From: Pseudoalteromonas denitrificans DSM 6059
GTDB lineage: Bacteria; Pseudomonadota; Gammaproteobacteria; Enterobacterales; Alteromonadaceae
Direction of reading: 5' to 3'
NCBI RefSeq assembly: GCF_900112265.1
Contig: NZ_FOLO01000003.1
Span: forward strand, 1 to 64,000
Length of the DNA: 64,000 nucleotides
The notes beneath the pieces are model-generated. The model did not search any database. It was not told where the DNA came from and saw nothing but the letters and a program-made list of their open reading frames with translations. Shown here piece by piece: positions 53,086-62,692 of the stretch; the stretch's first letter is position 1, and every line of letters starts with the position of its first letter. Made by a program: the position numbers and the translations under genes.

Positions 53086-54561
53086 TTGGATAAAAAATCA
53101 ACCAACAAAAGTATCTTTTGGGTAGAAAAAATAACACAACAAGAAATGCCTGCATTAGCTTCAACAGTAAGGGAGCTTGAAAACTTAGCTAAAGACGATA
53201 CGGCTTCTTTGGCTAAATTAGGTCAAGCTGTATTGCATGATCACGCATTAACTTCCTCGGTCCTTAAAGTTGCAAACAGCAGTGTACATATGAGCCGAAA
53301 TCCGGTTACTACCGTGAGTAGAGCCGCTGTTGTATTAGGCTTATCTACGATGAAAAATATTTGCATTACATCAAAGTTATTAAGCAGTCTGCTTAAAAAT
53401 AAAAATTTGACCACACAGGTCTATACTCGGTTAGTTAAACTTATGGCGCAGTCATTTCATGCGGGCATGTTGGCAAAAATGATGGTATCGAAATATGATA
53501 AAGAGATACAAGAACAAACATTTATTGCAGCACTCTTAAATCGGTTAGGTGAAAGTGCTTTTTGGAGCATAGGCGGTGAAATTACTGAGAAATTAGATGA
53601 AGTTTTACAAAATATTGACGATAAAAAGCAAATTGACCTAATAGTTTCAAGTGAACTGGGGATTTCATTTGAAGATATGAGTTTAGGTTTAGCGCGAAAT
53701 TGGAATTTAGGCGATATTTTAATAAATTCATTAGTTGAGCCACAACTTAGAACTCCTGAAATACAATCAATTAATTTTGCTGTTCAATTGAGCGCTTTAC
53801 TTGCAGATCCAAAACACTCAAGCGTAGCACTTAATAAACTTAAATCTAAGATTGCAAATACAATGGGAATACCAACAATTATTGCTGAAAATAAAATTCA
53901 AGCATGTTCTGAAAATACCATCACACTTCTTCACTCATACGGCGCAAGTATTTTAACTAAATTTATACACCATGCATCCAATAATGAATATGATTTCAAA
54001 TATGATACTGAAAAAGAGGTTTCCACAGAAGCATTGCAATTAAAAATATTACGAGAGCTTGCTTTTTTACCTAATGATAACGCAGATTTTAATATGGTGA
54101 TCCAAACCACTTTAGAAGGAATATACCGAGGTATAAAAATGAATCGTGCTATGGTGTTGTTACGCCTTAAAAACTGTAAAAAAATTGAACCAAGATTTAT
54201 TTCATCAAAAAATGCAGCCCAAGCAAAAAGTGATTTTACTTTAACACTAACAGGTTTGGATAATATTTTTAGCCATGTATTAAAATATCAGGAACCAATT
54301 TGGGTATCAGGACATAACGATGAAAAATATGCCGATTACCTTAACGCTAATATTAAAAGTATCGTTTCAAAGTCAGGTTTTTTTATTGCACCGCTTTTAT
54401 GGGATCAACAATGCATAGGTCTTTTTTATTCAGATAAAAAAAATAAAGAAGACAATAATATCTTACTTGAAGATGATTTCATGGCATTTACATTGTTTGT
54501 TCAACAGGCAAATTTATGTTTATCATTAATTAAAAACAAAACGCCAAAGAGAAATGTTTAA
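53086..54561 (+). CDS. HDOD-domain signalling protein with C-terminal GAF-like domain
   Basis: 491 residues from a TTG, supported by AGGAG eight bases upstream. The HDOD domain (about residues 18-215) has LAKLGQAVLHDHALTSSVLK and KVANSSVHMSR, characteristic of this non-enzymatic HD-related family. The last third (about 325-480) looks like a GAF domain: FNMVIQTTLEGIYRGIK, then FFIAPLLWDQQCIGLFYSD. HDOD proteins link stress, c-di-GMP or motility signals through protein contacts. It is monocistronic and divergent from the thermostable-haemolysin-family gene. The specific pathway is unknown. Confidence 0.85.
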   Translation: MDKKSTNKSIFWVEKITQQEMPALASTVRELENLAKDDTASLAKLGQAVLHDHALTSSVLKVANSSVHMSRNPVTTVSRAAVVLGLSTMKNICITSKLLSSLLKNKNLTTQVYTRLVKLMAQSFHAGMLAKMMVSKYDKEIQEQTFIAALLNRLGESAFWSIGGEITEKLDEVLQNIDDKKQIDLIVSSELGISFEDMSLGLARNWNLGDILINSLVEPQLRTPEIQSINFAVQLSALLADPKHSSVALNKLKSKIANTMGIPTIIAENKIQACSENTITLLHSYGASILTKFIHHASNNEYDFKYDTEKEVSTEALQLKILRELAFLPNDNADFNMVIQTTLEGIYRGIKMNRAMVLLRLKNCKKIEPRFISSKNAAQAKSDFTLTLTGLDNIFSHVLKYQEPIWVSGHNDEKYADYLNANIKSIVSKSGFFIAPLLWDQQCIGLFYSDKKNKEDNNILLEDDFMAFTLFVQQANLCLSLIKNKTPKRNV

Positions 54562-54896
54562 ACTAACAATTGAGAATGGATAAACATAATTATAAAGGGT
54601 TTTACAGCAGAATAATTGTTAGTAATAGATTTTCCATGGCGTTTAATACTCATTCAAAGAAGTTGCTTTTTGTTATCATAAATAATCGCTGGCAATTTTT
54701 GAAAATACAGGAGTCGTAAAACAGATAAGTCATATAAGCTTTTAACTTTATTATTATTTATAATATAAATAAACTTGAACTTAGATTCAAAAAAACGTTG
54801 TTTTATTTTCATCCAAAAATATAAAAATAAAATTTGATAATCATTATCATTTAGATTAAAATTAGCACGTCTAAATGATAATGAGTTAGTTTAACT
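54562..54896. promoter_or_regulatory. Region before bfd with Fur-box-like dyad
   Basis: 335 AT-rich bases lacking a gene. The left part has nothing I can name. At 54836-54854 gataatcattatcatttag matches the Fur consensus (GATAATGATAATCATTATC) well. The arm attatcatttaga (54844-54856) is exactly complementary to tctaaatgataat (54870-54882), giving two overlapping Fur-like sites in a perfect 13-base inverted repeat, 15-60 bases before the bfd start. Confidence 0.75.
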
Positions 54897-55091
54897 ATGT
54901 ATGTTTGTATTTGTCACGGTGTGACCACAAAAAAAATTGAAAATGCGATTGATAATGGTGCTCATACAATGAAACAACTATCAACAGAATTAAATGTGGG
55001 TAATCAATGTGGAAAATGTTGCCAATGCACAAAAAAAATATTAAATAATAAACTTATTCAAATTTCAAATTTAGAACCAATCGTTGCTTAA
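54897..55091 (+). CDS. bfd: Bacterioferritin-associated ferredoxin
   Basis: 64 residues. Cys4 and Cys6 (YVCICHGVT) and Cys38 and Cys41 (GNQCGKCC) make the C-x-C-x31-C-x2-C set that binds the 2Fe-2S cluster of Bfd. Bfd reduces the haem of bacterioferritin to release stored iron. Iron control is likely from the Fur-box-like dyad directly upstream. bfr is not adjacent. Further cysteines at 42 and 44 are not part of the usual set. Confidence 0.93.
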   Translation: MYVCICHGVTTKKIENAIDNGAHTMKQLSTELNVGNQCGKCCQCTKKILNNKLIQISNLEPIVA

Positions 55092-55233
55092 CATCAATTA
55101 AAGTTAATTCCTTCACTAACAGGACACAAGTCCTCCCCATAAAAATTTAATCCAATTATCCTACTATTATATATAAAATAATAATCTGCTATATAGTTAT
55201 TTAAAAGCAGTTCTTAATTGTTAAGGATATAAA

Positions 55234-55989
55234 ATGAAAACCGTATTTCATTTAGGTTTAAATGTTGATGATCTTAAAGGTGCAAAACTGGCCATTGTAC
55301 CAGGTGATCCAGCAAGAGCCGAGCGTATAGCTTCACATATGACGCAAGTAACTTGCTTAGCTCAAACCCGTGAATATCATGTCTATTTAGGTTTTTTAAA
55401 CGAAAAACCTGTTGTTGTATGTTCAACAGGTATAGGCGGGCCTTCTACCTCTATCGCTGTTGAAGAATTAGCACAATTAGGTATACGTACTTTTTTACGT
55501 ATTGGAACAACAGGTGCAATACAGCCAAATATCAATGAAGGTGATGTACTGATCACGCATGCATCGGTCAGATTAGATGGTGCAAGTCAGCATTTTGCAC
55601 CGATAACATACCCTGCTGTAGCCGATTTTTTTGCAACTAAGGCTATGGTAGATGCATGTGAATCACTAGAAATGCCTTATCATTTAGGGATCACAGCTTC
55701 ATCGGATACTTTTTATCCTGGACAAGAACGTTATGATACTTATTCGGGCTATGTTACAAATTCATTTCAAGGCAGTTTTGTTGAATGGCAAAAATTGGGT
55801 GTTATGAATTATGAAATGGAGTCTGCTACTTTATTTACTATGTGTGCAGCTCTGGGATTAAAAGCAGCTTGTGTTGCTGGTGTATTAGTTAACCGTACAC
55901 GCCAGGAAATCCCCAATGTAGATCATGGGGAAATCGAAGCAAAAAGTGTTGCCGTTGTACTTGCAGCAGCTAAAACTTTAGCTGAGTAA
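55234..55989 (+). CDS. udp: Uridine phosphorylase
   Basis: 251 residues, the normal size. [15 protein letters not shown] carries the phosphate-binding Gly/Asp/Arg segment, followed by [39 protein letters not shown] and the nucleoside-binding [11 protein letters not shown]. It splits uridine to uracil and ribose-1-phosphate. It has an AAGGATAT ribosome site. It converges on cdd with one base between the stops, so both steps of pyrimidine nucleoside salvage (cytidine to uridine to uracil) are encoded here. Confidence 0.95.
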   Translation: MKTVFHLGLNVDDLKGAKLAIVPGDPARAERIASHMTQVTCLAQTREYHVYLGFLNEKPVVVCSTGIGGPSTSIAVEELAQLGIRTFLRIGTTGAIQPNINEGDVLITHASVRLDGASQHFAPITYPAVADFFATKAMVDACESLEMPYHLGITASSDTFYPGQERYDTYSGYVTNSFQGSFVEWQKLGVMNYEMESATLFTMCAALGLKAACVAGVLVNRTRQEIPNVDHGEIEAKSVAVVLAAAKTLAE

Positions 55990-55990
55990 C

Positions 55991-56878
55991 TTACTGGTCA
56001 ATTAAAATATGATTGAACGGTACTTGAAAGTCATAACTTTGAAGTACCGCTGTTGTAACACTTATTTGATTTTGTATTTTAGCTGTTTCAACTAAGGTTA
56101 CTAATTTAATTGTTTCAAAATTAAATTCTCTTCCAGACAAAATCAATTGGCTAATAGCAGCCTGTAAAGGTGATAAGCTTGGACTATATGCTGCATTTTC
56201 AGCATAGCGGCCATAAAATACTTGGCCATCGTTCGTTTTTATTTCACACGCTGAAAAATTATGGCTATATGGTACATAAGACGCATTTAAATGCAGAAGC
56301 AGTTCAGCTGATACCGTTTGTGAATCATTCATGGATATGCCATGACTATGTTTTGATAGCAAACCTAAGTTATTACCTAAATCTTCAGGACCAAACGACA
56401 TAGGCAAAAACGCTTTAAAGTTAAATAGTGTGTTGTCCAACAATATTTCTAAGTCATTCACACAGGCTAATTCATTCATAAACTGGCGACAGTATCCACA
56501 AGGAGCTGCATTTATTGCTATTTTTTTGATCTTATCTTCGCCTTGTAACCAGGCATTACTCACAGCTGATTGCTCGCCATGTAAAACAAGTGACAATGCT
56601 TGATTTTCAAATTCTAAATTTGCACCAAAATATAAATTACCTGAACCGCCAAGTGCAATAGCCCCGACCTTAAATTCCGAAATAGGCGCAACCGCAAAAT
56701 CAGCAGCTAAAGGTAACAAGCAGGTTAGTAGAATGTCGATTGTAACTTGGTGTTGTTCTAATAAAGTCGCTACAGTCTTTTCAGGTAACATACCTGAGTT
56801 AGTTTTTAGCTGAGCTTTTATTGTATCAATTTGAAGTGGTGAGAAATCACATTTCAGTTTTTTTGAACTTAAAATCAT
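55991..56878 (-). CDS. cdd: Cytidine deaminase, two-domain type
   Basis: 295 residues, the length of the E. coli-type fused two-domain enzyme. The catalytic domain has LVLHGEQSAVSNAW, whose His and Glu bind zinc and act as base, and APCGYCRQFMNE, whose two cysteines complete the zinc site. The C-terminal half is the degenerate second domain. It converts cytidine to uridine, supplying Udp. Confidence 0.95.
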   Translation of the reverse strand: MILSSKKLKCDFSPLQIDTIKAQLKTNSGMLPEKTVATLLEQHQVTIDILLTCLLPLAADFAVAPISEFKVGAIALGGSGNLYFGANLEFENQALSLVLHGEQSAVSNAWLQGEDKIKKIAINAAPCGYCRQFMNELACVNDLEILLDNTLFNFKAFLPMSFGPEDLGNNLGLLSKHSHGISMNDSQTVSAELLLHLNASYVPYSHNFSACEIKTNDGQVFYGRYAENAAYSPSLSPLQAAISQLILSGREFNFETIKLVTLVETAKIQNQISVTTAVLQSYDFQVPFNHILIDQ

Positions 56879-56918
56879 ATTATCATTATTATTTTTTATG
56901 GCTCACCATTTTATGAAT

Positions 56919-57290
56919 TTAAGTCAAAGTATTCAACCAGTGTTTTGCTTTTTTAGTACAATCAAAATTTTCAACATCTAGATTAAAGCGTTTTGCTTTT
57001 TGTAAAACAATGTCATAACGATAACTTTCAATACCCGTTATTCTTGCCATTTTAAATCCTACTAAAAGTGCCTTTATTTGAATAAATAAATTTATAACTT
57101 CAACCCTAGGGTAATAACGTTTAAGCTCACTGACATCAACAAGTAATTTATTGCTTGAATTAACTTTTGCAAAACAGGTGATTTTTTTGTAAGTATCAAT
57201 GATATCAGTAACACTAGCCTTACCAAAAAGGTTTACCATTACTAAATTTTCTGTTTCATCATAACTTAGACTTGTGATCAAACCTGACAT
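56919..57290 (-). CDS. Small SpoIIAA/STAS-like protein, function unknown
   Basis: 123 residues from the ATG at 57290, chosen over an ATG 22 codons upstream because AAGG lies six bases before it and the extra segment is an implausible Cys/Phe-rich stretch. The body (LITSLSYDETENLVMVNLFG, then LLVDVSELKRYYPRVEV) has the alternating strand/helix order of SpoIIAA-like or STAS-fold proteins. There is no signal peptide. It is 40 bases upstream of the cdd start and reads the same way. The assignment is by pattern only. Confidence 0.6.
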   Translation of the reverse strand: MSGLITSLSYDETENLVMVNLFGKASVTDIIDTYKKITCFAKVNSSNKLLVDVSELKRYYPRVEVINLFIQIKALLVGFKMARITGIESYRYDIVLQKAKRFNLDVENFDCTKKAKHWLNTLT

Positions 57291-57543
57291 AAAACACCTT
57301 AAACACATCAAAAAATATATATTAGAAGTTAAAATATAAAAGGCACAGAGAAACATAAACCGAATAGTTATGTTTAATATCTAGGAAACTCAGCCATCAT
57401 AAATTTAATTAAATTGTTAGACCTGAAGCTTTGCGTGAGTATTTTTTCAAATACCTTGCCTTTATCTCAGGCGGGATTCTACATACATCTTAACCTGACT
57501 TCAAGGTTCAAGAACATATAGAGCTAAAGCGTTTATTGGTGCC

Positions 57544-58095
57544 CTAATCAGTACTCTTTAATAAATCTGCATATTTATCTTCTAATGTATGTTTTGATTG
57601 TGGGTATTGAGAAATCAATCGCTTTATTTGTATTTTTGCCTGTTCCAGTTTCCCTTGTTTTATAAGTTTATCAATTTTATTTAATTGTTGTGTTCCAAGC
57701 GCGGTTGGTCCTGAATTTTCTAGTTTATAAACACTTGGTGCAGCACTATTTTTTCGAAGTTTAGGTTTTTGATCTGACGTTTGAATTTGTTCACTAGAAT
57801 CTAATATCAATTCTTGTTCTACATGTTTCTTTTTTTTATTAAAATCTTTTTCGTTAAATTCTGTTGAATGCTCTAAATATGGGTTTTTGTCGTTTATATA
57901 TAATAAAGAAACTAATACAATCGATGCAGCTGTTGATATAGGGATATACCAAGACTGATACTTTTTAAATTTATTCGTTTTAGAGTCGTTTTTTGCAAAA
58001 TTCAAAATGTCAGAATTAATTTTTTCGCTGGGTATTTCTTTCGAAGTGTTTTTATAAAGGGTATCTATCTGTTGTTTTGTAATTTTACTCATCAT
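57544..58095 (-). CDS. Putative membrane anti-sigma factor for the adjacent ECF sigma
   Basis: 183 residues with one membrane helix (about 50-66, YIPISTAASIVLVSLLYIND) and a cytosolic N-terminus of about 48 residues, the layout of small anti-sigma factors. It lacks a recognisable zinc-binding H-x3-C-x2-C motif. The C-terminal part is periplasmic, charged, and ends with a TPR-like helix pair (KIDKLIKQGKLEQAKIQIKR). Its start overlaps the sigma gene end by 11 bases, which supports a partnership. The function is inferred from position. Confidence 0.6.
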   Translation of the reverse strand: MMSKITKQQIDTLYKNTSKEIPSEKINSDILNFAKNDSKTNKFKKYQSWYIPISTAASIVLVSLLYINDKNPYLEHSTEFNEKDFNKKKKHVEQELILDSSEQIQTSDQKPKLRKNSAAPSVYKLENSGPTALGTQQLNKIDKLIKQGKLEQAKIQIKRLISQYPQSKHTLEDKYADLLKSTD

Positions 58096-58633
58096 ACCCT
58101 CCTATAAAGCGATTAAGGCATATTTTCAATTTTGAATAAGCATACCTTATGCGACTTTTTGTTGATTCTTTATCGCAATTTACAATGTGCGATATTTGCT
58201 GTAAATCAAACCCTGCTTCTTGCTTTAATACAAAGGCCTCTAATTGAGCTGAGGGCAAACTTTTTATACATAGTTTAAGTTGTTGTGCTAACTTAGTATT
58301 TTCCAAGTCAGATTCTAAATTAATCGCTGCTGGCATTTCATTAATTTCATTATTATCACTTCCAACAATTTTGAACTTACGATACTCATCAATTAATACA
58401 TTATGTGCAATATGGTAAAGCCAAGTTGTAAATTTTGCTTGTGGTTGATAATTTTCTTTCGCCTTGATTAATTTATGCCACACTTCTTGAAATAATTCAT
58501 CCACTTTACTTTTATCCGTGCATTGACGCATAAAGTAACGATATAAAGGCCCTTTGTGCTTGGTATACAGCACTTCAAAAGCCTTTAAATCGCCTTTACT
58601 ATAATCAAGCATTAACAATTCATCGCTTGCCAT
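58085..58633 (-). CDS. ECF-type RNA polymerase sigma factor
   Basis: 182 residues with sigma region 2 (YSKGDLKAFEVLYTKHKGPLY, DELFQEVWHKLI, TTWLYHIAHNVLIDEYRK) and region 4 (LPSAQLEAFVLKQEAGFDLQ, IVNCDKESTKSRIRYAYSKL). It lies 15 bases after the VWA lipoprotein gene and overlaps the putative anti-sigma gene. It probably responds to an envelope signal and may control this operon. The sigma subgroup is not determined. Confidence 0.92.
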   Translation of the reverse strand: MASDELLMLDYSKGDLKAFEVLYTKHKGPLYRYFMRQCTDKSKVDELFQEVWHKLIKAKENYQPQAKFTTWLYHIAHNVLIDEYRKFKIVGSDNNEINEMPAAINLESDLENTKLAQQLKLCIKSLPSAQLEAFVLKQEAGFDLQQISHIVNCDKESTKSRIRYAYSKLKICLNRFIGGYDE

Positions 58634-58648
58634 ATTATCCTTATCAAT

Positions 58649-60376
58649 TTATAACGCTTGGGCTGTTCTCACTAATTGAATAAATTCAGCACGATAGCCA
58701 AAATCATCCTGTCCTTTATTTAGCTTAGCAAGCTCTATCACATCTTGATATGTAAACTTCGCTGTGTATTTTCCATCTTTTAATAATTGGGCGAAACCTG
58801 CAACGGCAGCTGAAAAACCAAAACTAAGGCTCGCCTCTTTGATATTAAGAAATAAATCAGTGCGATTAACGATATGAGTGAGTAACTGACTTGTATCACT
58901 ATTTGGTTTTTTAAACCTTAATTTAATGAATGCCAATTCATTACTTTTAAGTTTAGCTTTTTTTAACTTTTGGTCTTGGTATCGTAAATCATCTACTCGT
59001 TTATTTTTAGAGTCTGTTAATGTAATTTCATATAAAGCGGTCACTGTGTGACCTGCCCCCATTTCTGCAGCATCAACCTTATCATTATTAAAGTCTTCTT
59101 GTTTTAAAAGCCGGTTTTGATAACCAATGAGTCTATATTCTGCAACTTGGTCTGGGTTAAACTCTACCTGAATTTTTACATCTTTAGCAATTATTTGCAT
59201 TGTTGAGGCAATTTCATCAACTAATACTTTTCTTGCTTCATTGATATTATCAATATAGGCATGATGACCATTGCCAATATCTGCTAATTGTTCCATTAAA
59301 GCATCGTTATAGTTGCCTCGACCAAAACCTAATGTTGTTAAGGCAATACCTGATTTTCTTTTGTTTTTTATAAGATCTTTTAGTGCATTGATAGAGTTAA
59401 GTCCGACATTAAAGTCGCCATCAGTCGCTAAAACCACCCTATTAACGCCCTCCTTTTTAAAGTTCTGTTCTGCCAACGAATAAGCGAGTTCAATGCCACT
59501 TTGTCCATTTGTTGCACCTCCCGCCTGAAGCTGATTTAAGGCATGTGAAATACTATGGTGATCATTCCCTTTTGTTGGTTTTAATACCACACCAGCAGCT
59601 CCCGCATAAACGACAATAGACACAGTATCATTTTCATCTAATTGTTTTGTTAGCATGAGTAAACTACGTTTTAATAATGGTAATTTGTTTTCAGAATTCA
59701 TTGAACCTGATACATCTAATAAAAATACTAAGTTTGCGGCTTTAAGCGCTGATTTTTCAATTTCAAAGCCTTTAAGACCTATTTTTAGTAACTGTCTATT
59801 ATCATCCCAAGGCGCAGGAGCAAGTTCTGTATAAATATTAAATGGAGTTTCTATTCTAATGGGAGCTTGATATTTATAGTCAAAGTAATTAATAAATTCT
59901 TCTGCTCTAACCGCATTTGAGGGCGGTAATTTACCCATGTTAATCATGCGCCGCGTATTTGAATAACTGCCTGTATCAACATCAATTGAAAAAGTTGAAA
60001 CAGGCTCGATATTTGTAAATTTCAAAGCATTTTCTGGTGTATCTAAATATTTCTCGGTATTAGATGCAACAGGCGATTGAGGATGTATAAATTGAGGTGG
60101 TTTTAGCATATATGAATTAAAAGCTGTGGGAGCGACTGTTCTCATTAGCTTAGATTTTGGACCAGCCATCATTTTCGTTTCAGTTTTAACGTTAGATTGC
60201 AGTTGTGAACTATCATTCACTTTTTCATTCACTGTGCGCTTTTGTGATACTTCTTTTTTCGATTTCAAAGTTATATCATGACTTTTATCTTGCTGTTTTG
60301 TTTGTGGGCTACACCCCGCTAACACTGTAAAAGCAAGCGAAGAAATTATAATTGATTTAGAAAAATGTGTTTTCAT
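58649..60376 (-). CDS. VWA-domain lipoprotein (YfbK-like)
   Basis: 575 residues. A lipoprotein signal with LAGC sets Cys22 as the lipidated residue. After a charged linker come a conserved N-terminal domain (FSIDVDTGSYSNTRRMINMG, VRAEEFINYFDY) and a von Willebrand A domain whose metal site is DVSGSMNSENKL with TDGDFNVG later. A C-terminal DUF3520-like region follows. The family (YfbK) is common in bacteria and often sits beside ECF sigma genes, as here. The role is unknown; envelope adhesion or sensing is likely. Confidence 0.9.
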   Translation of the reverse strand: MKTHFSKSIIISSLAFTVLAGCSPQTKQQDKSHDITLKSKKEVSQKRTVNEKVNDSSQLQSNVKTETKMMAGPKSKLMRTVAPTAFNSYMLKPPQFIHPQSPVASNTEKYLDTPENALKFTNIEPVSTFSIDVDTGSYSNTRRMINMGKLPPSNAVRAEEFINYFDYKYQAPIRIETPFNIYTELAPAPWDDNRQLLKIGLKGFEIEKSALKAANLVFLLDVSGSMNSENKLPLLKRSLLMLTKQLDENDTVSIVVYAGAAGVVLKPTKGNDHHSISHALNQLQAGGATNGQSGIELAYSLAEQNFKKEGVNRVVLATDGDFNVGLNSINALKDLIKNKRKSGIALTTLGFGRGNYNDALMEQLADIGNGHHAYIDNINEARKVLVDEIASTMQIIAKDVKIQVEFNPDQVAEYRLIGYQNRLLKQEDFNNDKVDAAEMGAGHTVTALYEITLTDSKNKRVDDLRYQDQKLKKAKLKSNELAFIKLRFKKPNSDTSQLLTHIVNRTDLFLNIKEASLSFGFSAAVAGFAQLLKDGKYTAKFTYQDVIELAKLNKGQDDFGYRAEFIQLVRTAQAL

Positions 60377-60538
60377 AACTATATCCTTTAAGGTGATATA
60401 GATATAAACGTTAGCAATAAAAAAAAGGGTTAAATTATTTTTATTATTGTAAATTTTATAATGAAACTATTTCATTCTAAATATAGAAAGTCAGAGTATT
60501 GTTTGAAGTGCATAAATGTCACTTGGATATCCATTGTG

Positions 60539-60955
60539 TTACTTAAATAATTTAACCATGTAATATTTACATCCTGTTTTAGGGTATTCATCCTGTGTCC
60601 ATTGGATTTCATAACCGTGTTTCTTATAAAAAGGCATGGCTTGAAAATTCAATGTATCAAGCACACAGCGATTACATCCCCTTTTCTTAGCCGCTTCTTC
60701 TATCTTAGTTAATAATTGACTCCCCAAATCCAGTCCTCTTAACGATTCAGAAACCCAAAGCGTACTTAGCTGTAACCAATGACCAAATGTACGCCCTGCA
60801 GCCCCCGCAATAACCTTATTGTGTTCGTCGGTTATTTGTACTGCAATGGGTTTTCTTTCATTCACTTCCCAGTTTTGCCAATTAAACTCTGCAATTTTTT
60901 CATCTAAAAAAGTTATTAACTCAATCTTTGGTTCTTCTAATACTTCAATTTTCAT
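60539..60955 (-). CDS. GNAT-family N-acetyltransferase
   Basis: 138 residues. The acetyl-CoA loop RGLDLGSQLL and the following EEAAKKRGCNRCVLDTL, then FYKKHGYEIQWT, give the usual GNAT order. It is a small stand-alone cytosolic acetyltransferase. The substrate is unknown. Confidence 0.85.
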   Translation of the reverse strand: MKIEVLEEPKIELITFLDEKIAEFNWQNWEVNERKPIAVQITDEHNKVIAGAAGRTFGHWLQLSTLWVSESLRGLDLGSQLLTKIEEAAKKRGCNRCVLDTLNFQAMPFYKKHGYEIQWTQDEYPKTGCKYYMVKLFK

Positions 60956-61215
60956 TTGATGGTCCTAATAAATTGCTATGGTTTAAATCGTATTCACCCT
61001 TTGCTATATAAGTTTTGGAGGGAGTTGTAGAGATACAAGCGTGCATTCTTTTGATGGTTGAATATTTTAATAAAAGCTTAACTGGAATGCAAAATCACTT
61101 ATTTTAATATATTATTCTATCGTTAAATATCAGCTGATAAAATTCAATTGTCATCTTTTTAAATTAAGTCTATTTACATAGAACGGATAAACGTTAATAT
61201 ATGATAATTATGAAT

Positions 61216-62466
61216 TTAATTATTTATTTGTTCAACAAAACGGATGGCTTCCTCGCAACATATTAAAAAAGTTTTGGCGCTAAGTCCAAGCACTTCAAAA
61301 TCAATTGATACTTGTGAAAAGTCCATTCTTTCATTGGCTAAAACAAGATCTAATATTACACCTAATATACCTGTTTTTGATAATAAGGCTTCTGAAAAAG
61401 ATTCATCTAGGTTAAGTTCTAATATAAGGTTTTCAAAATCAGTATCAAGGGCGGCATCCAAAATTGAAAGTAAGCCAATTAAATAAGCTTGAAAAATTTT
61501 ATTCGTATCATAATTTTTCATGATACATTCACAGAGCTTTGCTCTGAGCAATCCTTGGCAACATAATATACTTGGTTTATCCACCGTCAATTCGGATAAA
61601 ACAAACATACTAATTAACTTTTTAAAGGGTAATTCGCCCAAATAGACTAAAGCCTGTCGTAAGCTATTGATTGGGGTATTAACATTAGGACTGACATTAT
61701 TAACCATGCGTAATAAACGTGTTGTTAAAGCGACATCTTGCCCTACAATTTTACTGGCTGTAATAAAATCTAAATCAGGTTTCGCACACAAAGCCAGTAA
61801 TTGAATTAAAACTTGTTTTGAAGGGCTTAAAGTTTGATGAGAAACCATCATAGGTTTTGAAAAAAAATATCCTTGAAAATACTCAACACCTGAAAGCTTG
61901 AGCTGCTTATAAGTATTATAATCTTCTACTTTTTCAACAATAATTTTTGTATTGGCATTAATACATGATTTAAGCATATGAAATCGTTCTATTGTTTCAT
62001 CTACACCCGAGGTAGCGCTGAACTTAATAAAATCAAGTTCAGGTAATAAAGGTAACCACTTTTCTTTGCCATCAAAATCACTTAATGCAAACCTGAAACC
62101 TTTTTGTTTTAATATTTTAACGTGCTCAACTAATGATTTTGAAGGAGTCGTACGTTCAACTATTTCAATAATTGTTTGTTTTGCACTTAAATATCCAGGT
62201 AGCTCAGCCATAAGTGCTGCAGTTGAGTAATTAACAAATGCCATTGCCTCTCCAACATATGGAGATAATCCATAAAGAGACAAATTATCTAAAAATAAAT
62301 CTAAGGAAGCCTGTTCATCAGTAACTTTTAACGGATAAGAGTTTTTATTTGAGTTGCGATACAGTAACTCATAACCGATACAGTGATAATCTTGTGTTAA
62401 AATAGGATGTCGTGCGAGATACGCTTTTGTTTCTAACTCATCTGGTCCAGTTTCCATACATTTCAT
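61216..62466 (-). CDS. EAL-HDOD signalling protein (YuxH-type) with degenerate EAL
   Basis: 416 residues. The N-terminal EAL-fold domain has IGYELLYR, so the E-A-L triplet reads E33-L-L, and the downstream metal/ligand motifs are altered: FVNYS, SDFDG and IKF in place of the usual KxD. Phosphodiesterase activity is therefore unlikely. The C-terminal HDOD domain starts around residue 200 (DLDFITASKIVGQDVALTTR). Members of this two-domain family, such as CdgJ of Vibrio cholerae, influence motility and biofilm. It stands alone in front of a GGDEF-EAL gene. Confidence 0.88.
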   Translation of the reverse strand: MKCMETGPDELETKAYLARHPILTQDYHCIGYELLYRNSNKNSYPLKVTDEQASLDLFLDNLSLYGLSPYVGEAMAFVNYSTAALMAELPGYLSAKQTIIEIVERTTPSKSLVEHVKILKQKGFRFALSDFDGKEKWLPLLPELDFIKFSATSGVDETIERFHMLKSCINANTKIIVEKVEDYNTYKQLKLSGVEYFQGYFFSKPMMVSHQTLSPSKQVLIQLLALCAKPDLDFITASKIVGQDVALTTRLLRMVNNVSPNVNTPINSLRQALVYLGELPFKKLISMFVLSELTVDKPSILCCQGLLRAKLCECIMKNYDTNKIFQAYLIGLLSILDAALDTDFENLILELNLDESFSEALLSKTGILGVILDLVLANERMDFSQVSIDFEVLGLSAKTFLICCEEAIRFVEQINN

Positions 62467-62692
62467 TTATTTATAATACTTAGGATAAAGATAGAACAGT
62501 AAAATATTATTACCACTGACTCTGGATACTTATCTTGAAGATCAATGCCATTTTTTATTTTAAGTAATAGAATTTAAATTGTTTCCTTCTTTGCTTCATC
62601 TATACTTGGATGATGTTTTGTGATGTTTTGTCATAGTAAAACATTGACGCTTAATAACAAATATACTTGTTTAAAGTGATAAAGGAGTGAAA

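Noticed and set aside
55108-55130. Short dyad aggacacaagtcct after bfd as a terminator
   Set aside because: The stem is only about five pairs with no T run after it.
62610-62635. Direct repeat gatgttttgt x2 before the GGDEF-EAL gene as a regulatory element
   Set aside because: Only two short copies; no wider pattern supports function.
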